Assembly: GCA_946414075.1 (NCBI GenBank)
Contig: CAMKNA010000001.1
Coordinates: 82,210 to 146,209 of the forward strand
Length of the DNA stretch: 64,000 nt
Direction: 5' to 3'
From: an uncultured Fibrobacter sp.
GTDB lineage: Bacteria; Fibrobacterota; Fibrobacteria; Fibrobacterales; Fibrobacteraceae
In this document: positions 50,882-60,270 of the stretch, in pieces
How positions within the stretch are numbered: the first letter of the stretch is position 1
Layout: each line of letters opens with the position of its first letter
Notes under the pieces: model-generated
Databases searched by the model: none
What the model was told of the DNA's origin: nothing
Seen by the model: only the letters and a program-made list of their open reading frames with translations
Program-made: the position numbers and the translations under genes

Positions 50882-53800
50882 GTTTTTAGGGCACCCATGT
50901 CTTGTTTGAGCCAGCTCAACAAGTCTTGAGAATAGGATAGTTTGTATTTGTGAAGAGTCAGCCCGTGCTCGTAATTGGATTCCGTTTCTATGTGCAGAAC
51001 CAATTCACAACTAGACTCTCCTTCAAAAGCCTCAAACTGTTGCATGCCCGCGTCAAGTTTTTTCAGAAAATCTTCAGAAACCATAGAAGAATAGAGAGAA
51101 GCGTGTACATACTTGACCATTTTATCCCGAACATAATCCAGCTGGTAAGCCTCTTCGACCACTACCTGCATCTGTTCCGTGACATTCTTATCCCTATCCC
51201 GCTGGAATTCCAACATTCCCTTTACTAGAATACGGTCATCTTCCGAAATTACATCTCGATAATTTTCCCAAGCGTCTTTCTTGAAAAACAGACCCACTTC
51301 ACCTTGGAAATCCTGCATCTCGCCAAAGCCCACAGTAGCCCCGCGCTTGGTCTCTACGGAGCGCATCCGCGTCACAATTCCACCGACAGCCACCATGCAG
51401 CCTTCTTTCCGACTTAATTCTTCTTGGCCTAGGCTACAGGTGGTAAAGCCCATCAGCTCGGGGCGGAATTCATCCAGCGGGTGTCCAGAAAGGCAAAGGC
51501 CCAGAACTTCGCGCTCCTTGTTGAGCATTTCCACGCTGCCCCATTCTTCCGCTTCTTCCAGGACCTCGGCAATATTTGATATAGAAGAGTCAGCGCCACC
51601 AAGATCAAAGAGAGACATCTGCCCCTTGGACTTGTCTTCTTGATAGCGGGCCGCCACTTCAATGGCCCTGTCCACCGTAGCCATAAGAACAGCTCTGCTT
51701 CCTGGCAGACCATCCAATGCCCCTGCCATTATCAGGCATTCCAAGGTTTTCTTGCTAAGGGGCGGACGCTTTTCTTTCAAGGAACCCTGATACTCCGCCA
51801 CCCGCTTACAGAAATCAAATATGGACTTAAAGGGCCCGCCCTTTTCACGAGCGGCAACTACATCTTCTACCACACCGATTCCCACATTGCGGATTCCTGC
51901 AAGACCAAAGAGGATCTGGTGTTTCGTATTGGCGGTAAAAATTCCCTGAGACGAGTTGATATCCGGAGAAAGCACCGGAATTCCCAGGCGTTTACATTCC
52001 TGAATGATGGTGACGATATCTTCGGTCTTGCCCATCTTAGAAGTCATGGATGCCGCCATGTATTCCGGACCGTAATGGGCCTTCAGGTATGCCGTCTGGT
52101 AGGCCACATAGGCGTATGCGGCAGCGTGGCTCTTGTTGAAGGCATATCCGCAGAACGGGAGCACTGCGTTCCAGACCTTTTGGATCATTGCATGATCGTA
52201 ACCTTTCTTTTCGCACTTCTCGAAAAATTCAGGTTCTAGCTTTGCCATCTTCTCAGGCATTTTCTTGGCCATGATGCGGCGGATATTATCAGCACCACCC
52301 AGGGTGTAACCGCCCAAAATCTGGGCCAGCTTCATCACCTGTTCCTGATAAACGATTACGCCGTAGGTTTCACCAAGGACCTGTTCCAAATCCGGATGAT
52401 AGCAGTCTATCTCTTCCTTCCCCTGCTTGCGGGCAATAAAATGGGGTATCTGCTCCAGAGGCCCCGGACGGTACAGGGCGTTCATAGCGATAAGGTCAAA
52501 AATACGGGTCGGTTTTAACTCGCGCAGGTACTTCTGCATGCCCGGCGATTCAAACTGGAACACCGTAGTGGTCATGCCCTTACCAAGCAAATCAAAGGTT
52601 TCCTTGTCATCCAGCGGGATATGCCCCATGTCCAGGTCAATGCCACGGTTCTTCTTGACCATGTTCACCGTATCCTGGATGATGGACAAGTTGATAAGGC
52701 CAAGGAAGTCCATCTTTAAAAGCCCGATATCTTCGGCGTAGTGTTTGTCGTACATCACCACAGGCGTATCGGCGGGGGCCGCGCGGTACAAAGGGGCAAG
52801 ATTATATATCGGGGTCGGCGTAATCACCACACCGCAGGCATGCACACCCGTCTGACGAGGTAAATCTTCAAGTTTTTTGGCAATGTCCCACAGGTTCTGG
52901 TAACTTGCACGGCTATTGATCATGGCCTGCAAGGGTTCGGGGCTGTAACCGTCCTCGAGGTTGTTCCCCTTCTTGTCCTTACCCGTCCAAGCCTGCTTCA
53001 GGCTAAAATTCAATGTTCGCTGCGGGAACAGCTTGGTGATGGCCTTTGCCTCTTGGGGAGGAATCCCCAAAACTCGGGCCACATCGGTGATCACCGCCTT
53101 GGACTTGAGCATGCCATAGGTGATAATCTGGCCTACGCACTCCTTGCCATACTTTTCGGTCACATAGTCAATCACACGACCACGGTCCCTATCCGAAAAG
53201 TCCGTATCGATATCGGGCATAGATACGCGTTCCGGGTTCAGGAAGCGTTCAAAAAGGAGATCGAATGTTAGCGGGTCAATGTCGGTAATGCCGATAATGT
53301 AGGTCACCAAGGAGCCGGCGGCAGAACCGCGCCCCGGGCCCACGGGAATTCCATGCTCACGGGACCAGTTGATAAAGTCCCACACAATCAAGAGGTAACC
53401 CGCCACATTCATATTGCGGATGCAGTTCAGTTCCTTGTACATGCGGGCTGCCACTTCGGTGTCGTGGGCAGGGAACTTAAAGTCCTCTTTCGGGAAACGC
53501 CACTGGAGGCGTTTGTTACAAAGATGCGTGATATAGATATCCGCATCACCCCCCGGTTTGCACCAACGGTGAATAGCCTTCTCCAAGGCTTTTCGGTCAT
53601 CATCATCAAAAAACTCGGGCTGCGACAGGCGTTCTATTTCAGCATTGTCTTCATCCGTCAAGGCATCGGGTTCTACGCCCTTGTCTGTACAGTACTTTTC
53701 CTTGACTTTTTCCCTTTTGTTTTTAATGATGCCCTTAAGTTCCCGTTCGCGGATAACAGGATATTCCGCATCGTATTCCGCCTTGATAATCGCCTTGATG

Positions 53801-54729
53801 TTCTGGTATTCTTCAGAAGCCAGGAATTCATCGGGAATTTTGAACCTTGGCCAAAAATCATCGCCAATGCCGGTCTTTACCGTAAAATTACAGCGTTCCG
53901 CAATTTTCACCGTATTTTCAATGGCACCCGGAATATTTCCGAATAGCGCCACCATTTCCTGCTCGGTCCGGAAATAGAACTGGTCCGTAGGGAAACGCTT
54001 ATCCTTAAAGTCATTCAGCGTCTCTTTAAGCGAAATACAGCGTAAAACCTTGTGGGCCTGGGCATCTTCCTGCTTGATGTAGTGGACATCGGCCACCGCC
54101 ACCAACTCACGGCCCAGTTCTCCTGCCAATTGGACATTGTAGTCATTTACCCGCTTCTGCTGGGGAATCCCATTGTCACAAACCGACAGGTAAAGGTGAT
54201 CACGGTCAAAAATCTTGTCCAGGGATTCCATGTATTCCCGAGCTTGGCTGTTTCGCCCAGCGGCCACATTTTCACCGTAACGGCTGAAAAAATCACCTGC
54301 AATGGCAATAATGCCTTCTTTATGCTCGTTTACAACGGACAAAGGAACAGCGGGGATCTCGGCCCAACGATCGCCATCTTCGTAGCGGTAGCTCACAATA
54401 CGAAGCAGGTTGTAATACCCCGTTTCATTTTCCACCAAAAGGGTCAGCCGTTCAAAGGTCGTAGGATCCTTTTGATTGGCGCTAGGAGATTCCACATAGA
54501 CATGGCAGCCATAAATGGTCCTTACAGGAGGGAGACCTTGTTCCTTACGGGCCTTGTTCAGGTCCTTTCCGCGAGTCTGGATTTCCAGAATGCCGAACAT
54601 GGCCCCGTGGTCGGTCAGGGCCACAGCAGGGGCATTCTCCGCCGCCGCTGCTTCCAGTATACCATTGAGACGGGCCGACGACTTTAGAACGGAAAACTCT
54701 GAATGAACTTGCAGATGAACAAATGCCAT
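50854..54729 (-). CDS. dnaE: DNA polymerase III alpha subunit
   Basis: Replicative C-family polymerase of 1291 residues. The N-terminal PHP domain begins FVHLQVHSEFSVLKS. The palm has PVGPGRGSAAGSLV and the catalytic PDIDTDFSDRDR near residue 502. The helix-hairpin-helix and OB regions follow (LKEKRPPLSKKTLECLIMAGAL; VAVGGIVTRMRSVETKRG). It is longer than E. coli DnaE (1160). Much of the excess is a charged segment between the PHP domain and the palm (about residues 320-430, with KGIIKNKREKVKEKY and EFFDDDDRKALEKA). It is likely the main replicase and is co-transcribed with lpxB. Confidence 0.96.
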   Translation of the reverse strand: MAFVHLQVHSEFSVLKSSARLNGILEAAAAENAPAVALTDHGAMFGILEIQTRGKDLNKARKEQGLPPVRTIYGCHVYVESPSANQKDPTTFERLTLLVENETGYYNLLRIVSYRYEDGDRWAEIPAVPLSVVNEHKEGIIAIAGDFFSRYGENVAAGRNSQAREYMESLDKIFDRDHLYLSVCDNGIPQQKRVNDYNVQLAGELGRELVAVADVHYIKQEDAQAHKVLRCISLKETLNDFKDKRFPTDQFYFRTEQEMVALFGNIPGAIENTVKIAERCNFTVKTGIGDDFWPRFKIPDEFLASEEYQNIKAIIKAEYDAEYPVIRERELKGIIKNKREKVKEKYCTDKGVEPDALTDEDNAEIERLSQPEFFDDDDRKALEKAIHRWCKPGGDADIYITHLCNKRLQWRFPKEDFKFPAHDTEVAARMYKELNCIRNMNVAGYLLIVWDFINWSREHGIPVGPGRGSAAGSLVTYIIGITDIDPLTFDLLFERFLNPERVSMPDIDTDFSDRDRGRVIDYVTEKYGKECVGQIITYGMLKSKAVITDVARVLGIPPQEAKAITKLFPQRTLNFSLKQAWTGKDKKGNNLEDGYSPEPLQAMINSRASYQNLWDIAKKLEDLPRQTGVHACGVVITPTPIYNLAPLYRAAPADTPVVMYDKHYAEDIGLLKMDFLGLINLSIIQDTVNMVKKNRGIDLDMGHIPLDDKETFDLLGKGMTTTVFQFESPGMQKYLRELKPTRIFDLIAMNALYRPGPLEQIPHFIARKQGKEEIDCYHPDLEQVLGETYGVIVYQEQVMKLAQILGGYTLGGADNIRRIMAKKMPEKMAKLEPEFFEKCEKKGYDHAMIQKVWNAVLPFCGYAFNKSHAAAYAYVAYQTAYLKAHYGPEYMAASMTSKMGKTEDIVTIIQECKRLGIPVLSPDINSSQGIFTANTKHQILFGLAGIRNVGIGVVEDVVAAREKGGPFKSIFDFCKRVAEYQGSLKEKRPPLSKKTLECLIMAGALDGLPGSRAVLMATVDRAIEVAARYQEDKSKGQMSLFDLGGADSSISNIAEVLEEAEEWGSVEMLNKEREVLGLCLSGHPLDEFRPELMGFTTCSLGQEELSRKEGCMVAVGGIVTRMRSVETKRGATVGFGEMQDFQGEVGLFFKKDAWENYRDVISEDDRILVKGMLEFQRDRDKNVTEQMQVVVEEAYQLDYVRDKMVKYVHASLYSSMVSEDFLKKLDAGMQQFEAFEGESSCELVLHIETESNYEHGLTLHKYKLSYSQDLLSWLKQDMGALKTWVSAKPRR

Positions 54730-54754
54730 AACCGCAATTTAGCAATTCCTATTT

Positions 54755-55717
54755 TTATATCGGATAAGTCCTGAGAATTTCACAGACTTTAGTGTCTACA
54801 GCACCAAATTTTTCTCGATACTTTTTACGAGTTGCCATTTCTTCAGGAAGCATTACCAAAGCCTGCAACCAGGCCTTGGCCAGGGCGCAACAGATCGAAA
54901 TTTTCGAAAGTTTTTTCCCATCGCCGGACTGGCCCGGCACCCCGCCCTTCGCCATATTCAAATAGCGAACAAGACCGCGAATCGGCAGTTTCAAGACATC
55001 TCTCACAGGCAACAGGCGAACAGCCGTACGCAAGCGATTGCGTTCCGAATAGAACAACTTTCTGGGCGAGTAACGCACCGTGGTCATGGAACGCTCATGA
55101 TAAACTTTGGCACCTGGGCAAAACACCGTCTTGAATCCCGCTAAATTATGGCGGAAATACCATTCTGTCTCTTCAAAGAAAAGAAAGAAACTGGCATCCA
55201 TCTTTCCCACAGTCTCTAATGTCTTTTTTCTAAAGCTCATCACCGCGCCATAACAACCGAACACTTCTTTTTCGCGTATATCAGCATCGGCAACAGCCAA
55301 GCCACTGGACTCGTTTTTGGCAAACAGATCGGCTCCAAACCGGACTCCCACCGCATTCACCACCCCACTTTTTTCCATCACAAGGCTTGCAATGGAACCC
55401 GCTTCAGGATATCGGTTAAAGCAGTCTATAAGGTTCGCGGCCCAGGCAGGATCAAATTCCAAGTCCATGTTGCAAAGCACTTGAATATCCGCATCCATAT
55501 TTTCGAGAAGCCCGTTGCATGCGCCCGCATAGCCGATATTTTTCGAATTTTCAATAATCCTGCAATCAAGTTTCTGTTCTTTAAGCAGCTGTATAGAATT
55601 GTCGCTGGAAGCATTGTCAAAAACGAAAACACGAACCGGCTCCGTTTGAGCCAAAAGGCTCTTGACACATGTCAATAGTTCCGAACCGCCATTATAATTG
55701 ATAATACCTACATCCAT
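54755..55717 (-). CDS. Family 2 glycosyltransferase
   Basis: Probable polysaccharide or lipopolysaccharide glycosyltransferase with a GT-A fold. The ATG at 55717 (MDVGIINYNGG) is preferred; the track start at 55735 is a TTG preceded by AGGATG, which remains possible. About 320 residues. It shows the VGIINYNGG start, DNASSDNS, the metal-binding region LCNMDLEFDP, and FFLFFEETEWYFR with the ED-type catalytic acids. The layout is like rhamnosyltransferase WbbL/RfbF types. It lies 25 bp upstream of dnaE on the same strand and diverges from the YbhN-type gene. Donor and acceptor are unknown. Confidence 0.88.
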   Translation of the reverse strand: MDVGIINYNGGSELLTCVKSLLAQTEPVRVFVFDNASSDNSIQLLKEQKLDCRIIENSKNIGYAGACNGLLENMDADIQVLCNMDLEFDPAWAANLIDCFNRYPEAGSIASLVMEKSGVVNAVGVRFGADLFAKNESSGLAVADADIREKEVFGCYGAVMSFRKKTLETVGKMDASFFLFFEETEWYFRHNLAGFKTVFCPGAKVYHERSMTTVRYSPRKLFYSERNRLRTAVRLLPVRDVLKLPIRGLVRYLNMAKGGVPGQSGDGKKLSKISICCALAKAWLQALVMLPEEMATRKKYREKFGAVDTKVCEILRTYPI

Positions 55718-55798
55718 TTCATTATTCTTTTTCAAAAAATCATCCTATGTAGAATGTAATATTTTATATTGTTAGCAAAACAGAGAACCACCGAAAGA

Positions 55799-56725
55799 AT
55801 GACAAAAATCATATTCAACATTGTAAAGATCTTAGTGACCATAGGTGGTCTCGCCTATATTTTCAATAAAATTCCCTTTGGGGACGCCATCTCCAAATGG
55901 ACCAGCTCCACACTTCCGTGGTTATTGCTGATTCTGGCTTGCACCGTTCTTCTAATGTGCATCCAAGCGAACCGTTGGCGCGGCCTTTTGCTTGACGACG
56001 GAAAAAAAATAAAGTTCCGAACATTTTACGCCTATATCGCTCTCGGCTACTTCTTCAACAACCTGCTTCCCAGCGGATTCGGAGGAGACGCCGTCAAAAC
56101 AATTGCCTTTGGGCGGAAGTTCGGGAACACCGCCAATTCGGTGGCAGCCATTGCCATTTCCCGCATCATGGGACTTATAGCCATGTTCCTGTGCTTTTTT
56201 ATAGCACTCCCATTCGTCCTTGTTCAATACAAAATACCGTTCAGTTACACCATTACGGTTAGCGCTGTCGCCTTAATTGCCGTTGTGGTGATCGTTGGAG
56301 GTTTATTTTCGGACAAAATAAAGATTCCAAGTCCTTTGTCCGCAAGAATACCATTCCTGCTCAAACTACAGCAAGCCTTTGCAATCTACAGGGCCCACCC
56401 CAAGGCATTCTTTCTCTCCGGTCTCGACTCCGTCTGGCTACAAATTGTAACCATCATCATTCACTACGCCTACTTTAGGGCGGTCGGTGTAGAAGTCGAT
56501 ATAGCCGTCATTACCGTGTTTACAACCATCATGGTAACATTTACCATGTTGCCCATTTCAATTAACGGTATTGGAATTCGTGAAAATGTCCAGGTAAGCC
56601 TTTACACAGGGCTTCTTGGAATCCCTGCCGACATCGTACTGGCGTCAACCCTATTGAGCTATTTACCGCTGCTGTTCCAGGCACTACAAGGTGCCGTTGT
56701 ACTGGTTGGAAGTAAGAAGGATTAA
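55799..56725 (+). CDS. YbhN/LPG-synthase-type membrane flippase-like protein
   Basis: Integral membrane protein of 308 residues with about eight helices, from the lysylphosphatidylglycerol synthase transmembrane family (also called UPF0104/YbhN). The start is the ATG at 55799 (MTKIIFNIVKILVTIGGLAYIF); the track start at 55769 is a TTG. Typical motifs are ANRWRGLLL, YFFNNLLPSGFGGDAVK, and PISINGIGIRENV. The soluble acyl-transfer domain of MprF is absent. Family members are proposed lipid or glycan flippases. It diverges from the GT2 gene, so it could help surface glycan assembly. It converges with gpsA with a 4 bp overlap. Confidence 0.85.
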   Translation: MTKIIFNIVKILVTIGGLAYIFNKIPFGDAISKWTSSTLPWLLLILACTVLLMCIQANRWRGLLLDDGKKIKFRTFYAYIALGYFFNNLLPSGFGGDAVKTIAFGRKFGNTANSVAAIAISRIMGLIAMFLCFFIALPFVLVQYKIPFSYTITVSAVALIAVVVIVGGLFSDKIKIPSPLSARIPFLLKLQQAFAIYRAHPKAFFLSGLDSVWLQIVTIIIHYAYFRAVGVEVDIAVITVFTTIMVTFTMLPISINGIGIRENVQVSLYTGLLGIPADIVLASTLLSYLPLLFQALQGAVVLVGSKKD

Positions 56726-57753
56726 CCCCAGACTTCTTCCTTGAGTTCGCGGCCCCACATTTCCTTGATAACGTCGTCTATACACTTGCCTTCGAAGAGA
56801 AGGGCATGAACGGCGTTCACAATGGGCATTTCGACACCGAGCTTATCGGCCAGGGCCTTGGTGCTCTTGCAAGTAGGCACGCCTTCGGCCACCATTTTCA
56901 TGCCGGCGAGAACCTGATCGATGGTTTCACCCTTACCAATGTGTTCACCCACATAGCGGTTACGGCTATGCTGAGAAAGGCAGGTCACAATCAAGTCGCC
57001 CATACCGGCAAGACCAGCAAAGGTCTCGGGCTTTGCACCAAGGGCCTTGCCCAAGCGGCACATTTCAGCCTGACCGCGGGTCAGGATTGCAGCGCGGGAA
57101 TTGTCGCCCACCTTGTACTTACCCGTAGCCTCAAGACCGTAAAGCACACCAGAGGCAATAGCAATCACGTTCTTTACAGAACCGCAGAGTTCCACGCCAA
57201 TGATGTCGGTAGAGCTATAAACGCGCAGGTAAGAGCAGCTCATGACCTTCTGCACCAACTTTGCCGATTCTTCGTTCACGCAAGCAGCCACAATAGTCGT
57301 AAAGATGTGGCGGCTCACTTCTTCGGCATGGGAAGGCCCGCTGAAAGCCACCATCTTGTCGTCGGTAAGCCAAGGAACGTTTTCCAAAAGCACTTCGCTC
57401 ATGAGCTGGTTCGTGCCTTCGAGAATACCCTTAGTAGCGCAGACCACCACAGGTTCCTTACCCTTCGCCGGCGTCCACTTGCCAAGATTCTTGGCCACGC
57501 CGCCCATAAACTGGGATGGAACCACGATAAGTACCATATCGCAGCCTTCCAGGGCGGCGTTCATATCCGTGGTGTACTTGAAATCTTCGGGGAAAATCAC
57601 TCCCGGCAGTTTGTCCTTGTACTGGTGTTCCGTAGAAAGCAGGTCCACTTCGGCCTGGGAGTTGGTCCAGAACATCACATCGTTCTTGTTTTCGTAAACC
57701 ACCTGGCCAAGGGAAAGTCCCCAGCCGCCCGTTCCAAGTACAGTAACTTTCAT
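56722..57753 (-). CDS. gpsA: Glycerol-3-phosphate dehydrogenase [NAD(P)+]
   Basis: Cytosolic enzyme reducing dihydroxyacetone phosphate to sn-glycerol-3-phosphate for phospholipids. The 343 residues start KVTVLGTGGWGLSLGQVV with the GxGxxG NAD motif. The substrate/catalytic features VVCATKGIL, AFSGPSHAEEV, and GVELCGSVKNVIAIASGV with the catalytic Lys are present. It follows plsY by 36 bp, so the product of one feeds the other. Confidence 0.96.
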   Translation of the reverse strand: MKVTVLGTGGWGLSLGQVVYENKNDVMFWTNSQAEVDLLSTEHQYKDKLPGVIFPEDFKYTTDMNAALEGCDMVLIVVPSQFMGGVAKNLGKWTPAKGKEPVVVCATKGILEGTNQLMSEVLLENVPWLTDDKMVAFSGPSHAEEVSRHIFTTIVAACVNEESAKLVQKVMSCSYLRVYSSTDIIGVELCGSVKNVIAIASGVLYGLEATGKYKVGDNSRAAILTRGQAEMCRLGKALGAKPETFAGLAGMGDLIVTCLSQHSRNRYVGEHIGKGETIDQVLAGMKMVAEGVPTCKSTKALADKLGVEMPIVNAVHALLFEGKCIDDVIKEMWGRELKEEVWG

Positions 57754-57789
57754 TGTCTTTATCCCTAATTTTCTAATAATCTACAATAA

Positions 57790-58458
57790 TTAAGCCTTCG
57801 GGGTCTTCCGCTTGCTGCCAAATCCGTTCTCCGTGCCGTTCAAAAGCCGTTTAATGTTGGATTTATGCTTCACAATCACGAAAACCGCTACCACAAGGCA
57901 GGTAATCACCAAGCCCAAGTTAATGTCGTCCGGCGGGAAGGGCAGCTTCAGGTAGCCCATCACCGCAAAAGCCCCCAGGGCAACGCAGGCGCCAATGCTA
58001 CCTACAGAGACATACTTGGTAGAAACCGTAAGGACAATCCACACGCCAAAGGCAGCAAGAGCCGTAATGGGGCAAAGGGCCAGGAAAACACCAAGAGCAG
58101 CGAGCACACCCTTACCTCCACGGAAACCCGCAAAGCAAGTGAAGCTGTGGCCAAGGATCACGAGAAGGCCTGCAACAAGCGGCACCCAGGCCCTGTAATC
58201 GGCACCGCCAGCGGCGACCTGAGCTTCGCACAACTGCATAGCGATCCACGGGCCAAAAAAGCCCTTGAGCAAATCCATGAACACCACGGGGAGAGCAGGC
58301 TTCCAACCCAGCACGCGGAACGTGTTGGTGAGGCCCGCATTCTTGGAACCGTAGTCCCGAATGTCGAAATCCTTACCTTTCGCGATTTTTGCTATCCAGA
58401 TCGCGCTTGGGATCGACCCCAACAAGTACGCTATCGGAAGACTCAGCAAACTGTTCAA
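57790..58458 (-). CDS. plsY: Acyl-phosphate glycerol-3-phosphate acyltransferase
   Basis: Inner-membrane acyltransferase making lysophosphatidic acid from acyl phosphate and glycerol-3-phosphate. The 222 residues include the first helix SLPIAYLLGSIPSAIWIAK, the motif DIRDYGSKNAGLTNTFRVLG (family GSGNPGATN), and GHSFTCFAGFRGGKGV. The first helix is needed, so the start at 58458 stands even though it makes an 86 bp overlap with the end of der in another frame. A basic tail follows the last helix. It works with gpsA just downstream. Confidence 0.94.
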   Translation of the reverse strand: MNSLLSLPIAYLLGSIPSAIWIAKIAKGKDFDIRDYGSKNAGLTNTFRVLGWKPALPVVFMDLLKGFFGPWIAMQLCEAQVAAGGADYRAWVPLVAGLLVILGHSFTCFAGFRGGKGVLAALGVFLALCPITALAAFGVWIVLTVSTKYVSVGSIGACVALGAFAVMGYLKLPFPPDDINLGLVITCLVVAVFVIVKHKSNIKRLLNGTENGFGSKRKTPKA

Positions 58459-59800
58459 GTTCTTCGTCCTTTCTGAGGGTTAACTTCTGGTCAAAATTCA
58501 GGCGGAGGGGCGCCCCCTGCAACTGAAATTCTTCATAAAACTTTTTAAGCAGGTAACGCTTGTAAGATTCATCCACTAATTCCGGCGTACGAGTCTCGAT
58601 GGCAATCACAGGAGGCTCCACCAGAATCTGGCAAGCTCGGGTAAGGGCCACCACACGAGCGTTGTGGCTGGGTGGAGCTTTTTCTTGCAAGAAATTCGCA
58701 AAGCTTTCGGCTACACGATCACGACCAAGCACACGGCGGCAGTTGGCATACACCGTCTGGATAGACTGGATTACCCGGTTAATGCGTAAGCCTTCCTTGG
58801 CACTGATGGAAAGGATAGGCACATATTCCAGCATGGGTTCCCTTTCCAACATTTCCTTGACCATACGGTCAAAGGACTTTTCCGTTTTGTCGGGCAAAAT
58901 ATCCCACTTGTTCAGCACAAGAATCAGGCCTTTACCCGCCTTACGAATTTCGGTAATAATGCGGAAGTCCTGAACCTGCAGGCCACGAGTGCAATCCACC
59001 AAAAGAACGGACAAGTCCGAACGGCGGATGCTTTCCATGGTACGCATGTTACTGAAAATCTCTATCTCGTCGTCTACCTTGGCCTTCTTGCGAAGCCCTG
59101 CCGTATCGGTGACCACGAACTTTTGGCCATTCACCGTAAAAGAGCAGTCGATAGAATCGCGGGTCGTTCCCGGAATGTCGGAAACCACGGCCCGTTCCTC
59201 ACCCATCAAGCGGTTCAGCAAGGTGCTCTTGCCCGCATTGGGGCGGCCAAGAATGGCAAAGCGGATGGGGCGTTCCTCTTTCCGTTCGCCACGCACGGGC
59301 GTGGGAAGCACCGCAATGATTTCGTCCATCAAGGAAAGGCAAGCGTAGCCTGTCAAGGCGCTAATGGTACGGGGCTGGCCAAAGCCAAGCTTCAAAAACT
59401 CGTAACTTTCCTGGCGGTCGCCGAGATTTTCGCTCTTGTTGGCCACCAGAATCACCTGCTTATCCAGCTTGCGGATCAGTCTTGCAAACTGCTGGTCCAG
59501 CTTGGTAATGCCCACACGGACATCCACCATAAAAAGGACCAAATCGGATTCCTCGACGGCATTGAAAATTTGCGTACGGACGCTGTCGGCCAAAACATCA
59601 ATGGTGTCGTCCGGCAAAAAACCACCAGTATCCACCACCGTGAATTCATGGCCCTTGTAATTTGCATTCTGGTAATGCCTATCGCGAGTAACGCCGTCAC
59701 GGTCAGAGACGACAGCCGCCCTACGGCCTAGAATCCGGTTAAAAAGAGAGGACTTCCCGACATTGGGCCGTCCGATAATGCACACCACTGGTAATTTCAT
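58373..59800 (-). CDS. der: Ribosome-associated GTPase Der (EngA)
   Basis: Double-GTPase needed for 50S ribosome maturation. The start at 59800 (MKLPVVCIIGRPNVGKSSL) is clear; the track start adds 20 residues over a terminator. The 475 residues hold G1 motifs GRPNVGKSS (10-18) and GRPNAGKST (about 190), with DTGGF and DTAGL switch motifs. They also hold NKSE and NKWD base-specificity motifs and a C-terminal KH-like domain. A tail beyond the usual end (KDEELEQFAESSDS...) covers the plsY overlap. TATATT lies 8 nt before the ATG with no Shine-Dalgarno. Confidence 0.96.
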   Translation of the reverse strand: MKLPVVCIIGRPNVGKSSLFNRILGRRAAVVSDRDGVTRDRHYQNANYKGHEFTVVDTGGFLPDDTIDVLADSVRTQIFNAVEESDLVLFMVDVRVGITKLDQQFARLIRKLDKQVILVANKSENLGDRQESYEFLKLGFGQPRTISALTGYACLSLMDEIIAVLPTPVRGERKEERPIRFAILGRPNAGKSTLLNRLMGEERAVVSDIPGTTRDSIDCSFTVNGQKFVVTDTAGLRKKAKVDDEIEIFSNMRTMESIRRSDLSVLLVDCTRGLQVQDFRIITEIRKAGKGLILVLNKWDILPDKTEKSFDRMVKEMLEREPMLEYVPILSISAKEGLRINRVIQSIQTVYANCRRVLGRDRVAESFANFLQEKAPPSHNARVVALTRACQILVEPPVIAIETRTPELVDESYKRYLLKKFYEEFQLQGAPLRLNFDQKLTLRKDEELEQFAESSDSVLVGVDPKRDLDSKNRER

Positions 59801-59833
59801 CGTAGACAAATATAGAAAATGTTCCATAAAACA

Positions 59834-59857
59834 AAAAACTCCCTTGCGGGAGTCTTT
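59834..59857 (-). terminator. Terminator of the lysine-rich protein gene
   Basis: On the minus strand ACTCCC-GCAA-GGGAGT is followed by TTTTTTG, 24 bp after the stop at 59878. It lies immediately upstream of the der promoter. Confidence 0.85.
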
Positions 59858-59877
59858 CATTTTCTACAAGAACCTTA

Positions 59878-60189
59878 TTACTTGGAAGCGAATTTCTTGG
59901 ACGCCGCCTTGACCTTGGGGTCGTTCTGGGCATCCTTGATCTTCTGCTTGATACCGTCTTCAATCTGCTTCTTGAGCTTGGCGGCGAGGGCGGGGAAACG
60001 TTCTTCCAGAGAATCACTAAATGCGGAAGGCTTCTTGGCTGCGGGGGCCGGAGCACCCTTGCGCTTGGCACCGGCAGGGCGTTTCTTCTTGGCGGCGCCA
60101 GCGGGAGCCTTCTTTTCCTGAGACTTTTCTTGGGATTTTGTTTCCTGAGGTTTGGTTTCTTGTGTTTTGACTTCTGTTTCTTCTGCCAT
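59878..60189 (-). CDS. Lysine/alanine/proline-rich small protein
   Basis: Unrecognised protein of 103 residues. The first half is low-complexity: repeated QETK/SQEK units, then basic AKKKRPAGAKRKGAPAPAAKK resembling histone H1-like or nucleoid-associated tails. The second half is a charged helix (FPALAAKLKKQIEDGIKQKIKDAQNDP). It could bind nucleic acid or ribosomes, which is inference from composition only. It has its own terminator and lies 81 bp downstream of mnmG. Confidence 0.72.
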   Translation of the reverse strand: MAEETEVKTQETKPQETKSQEKSQEKKAPAGAAKKKRPAGAKRKGAPAPAAKKPSAFSDSLEERFPALAAKLKKQIEDGIKQKIKDAQNDPKVKAASKKFASK

Positions 60190-60270
60190 AATAGACCTCT
60201 TGGAAAAATGTGAACTTGACGGGCCAAAGATAGTAAAAATACGGCCCTTCTAGAAAATCGTCATAAAAAA

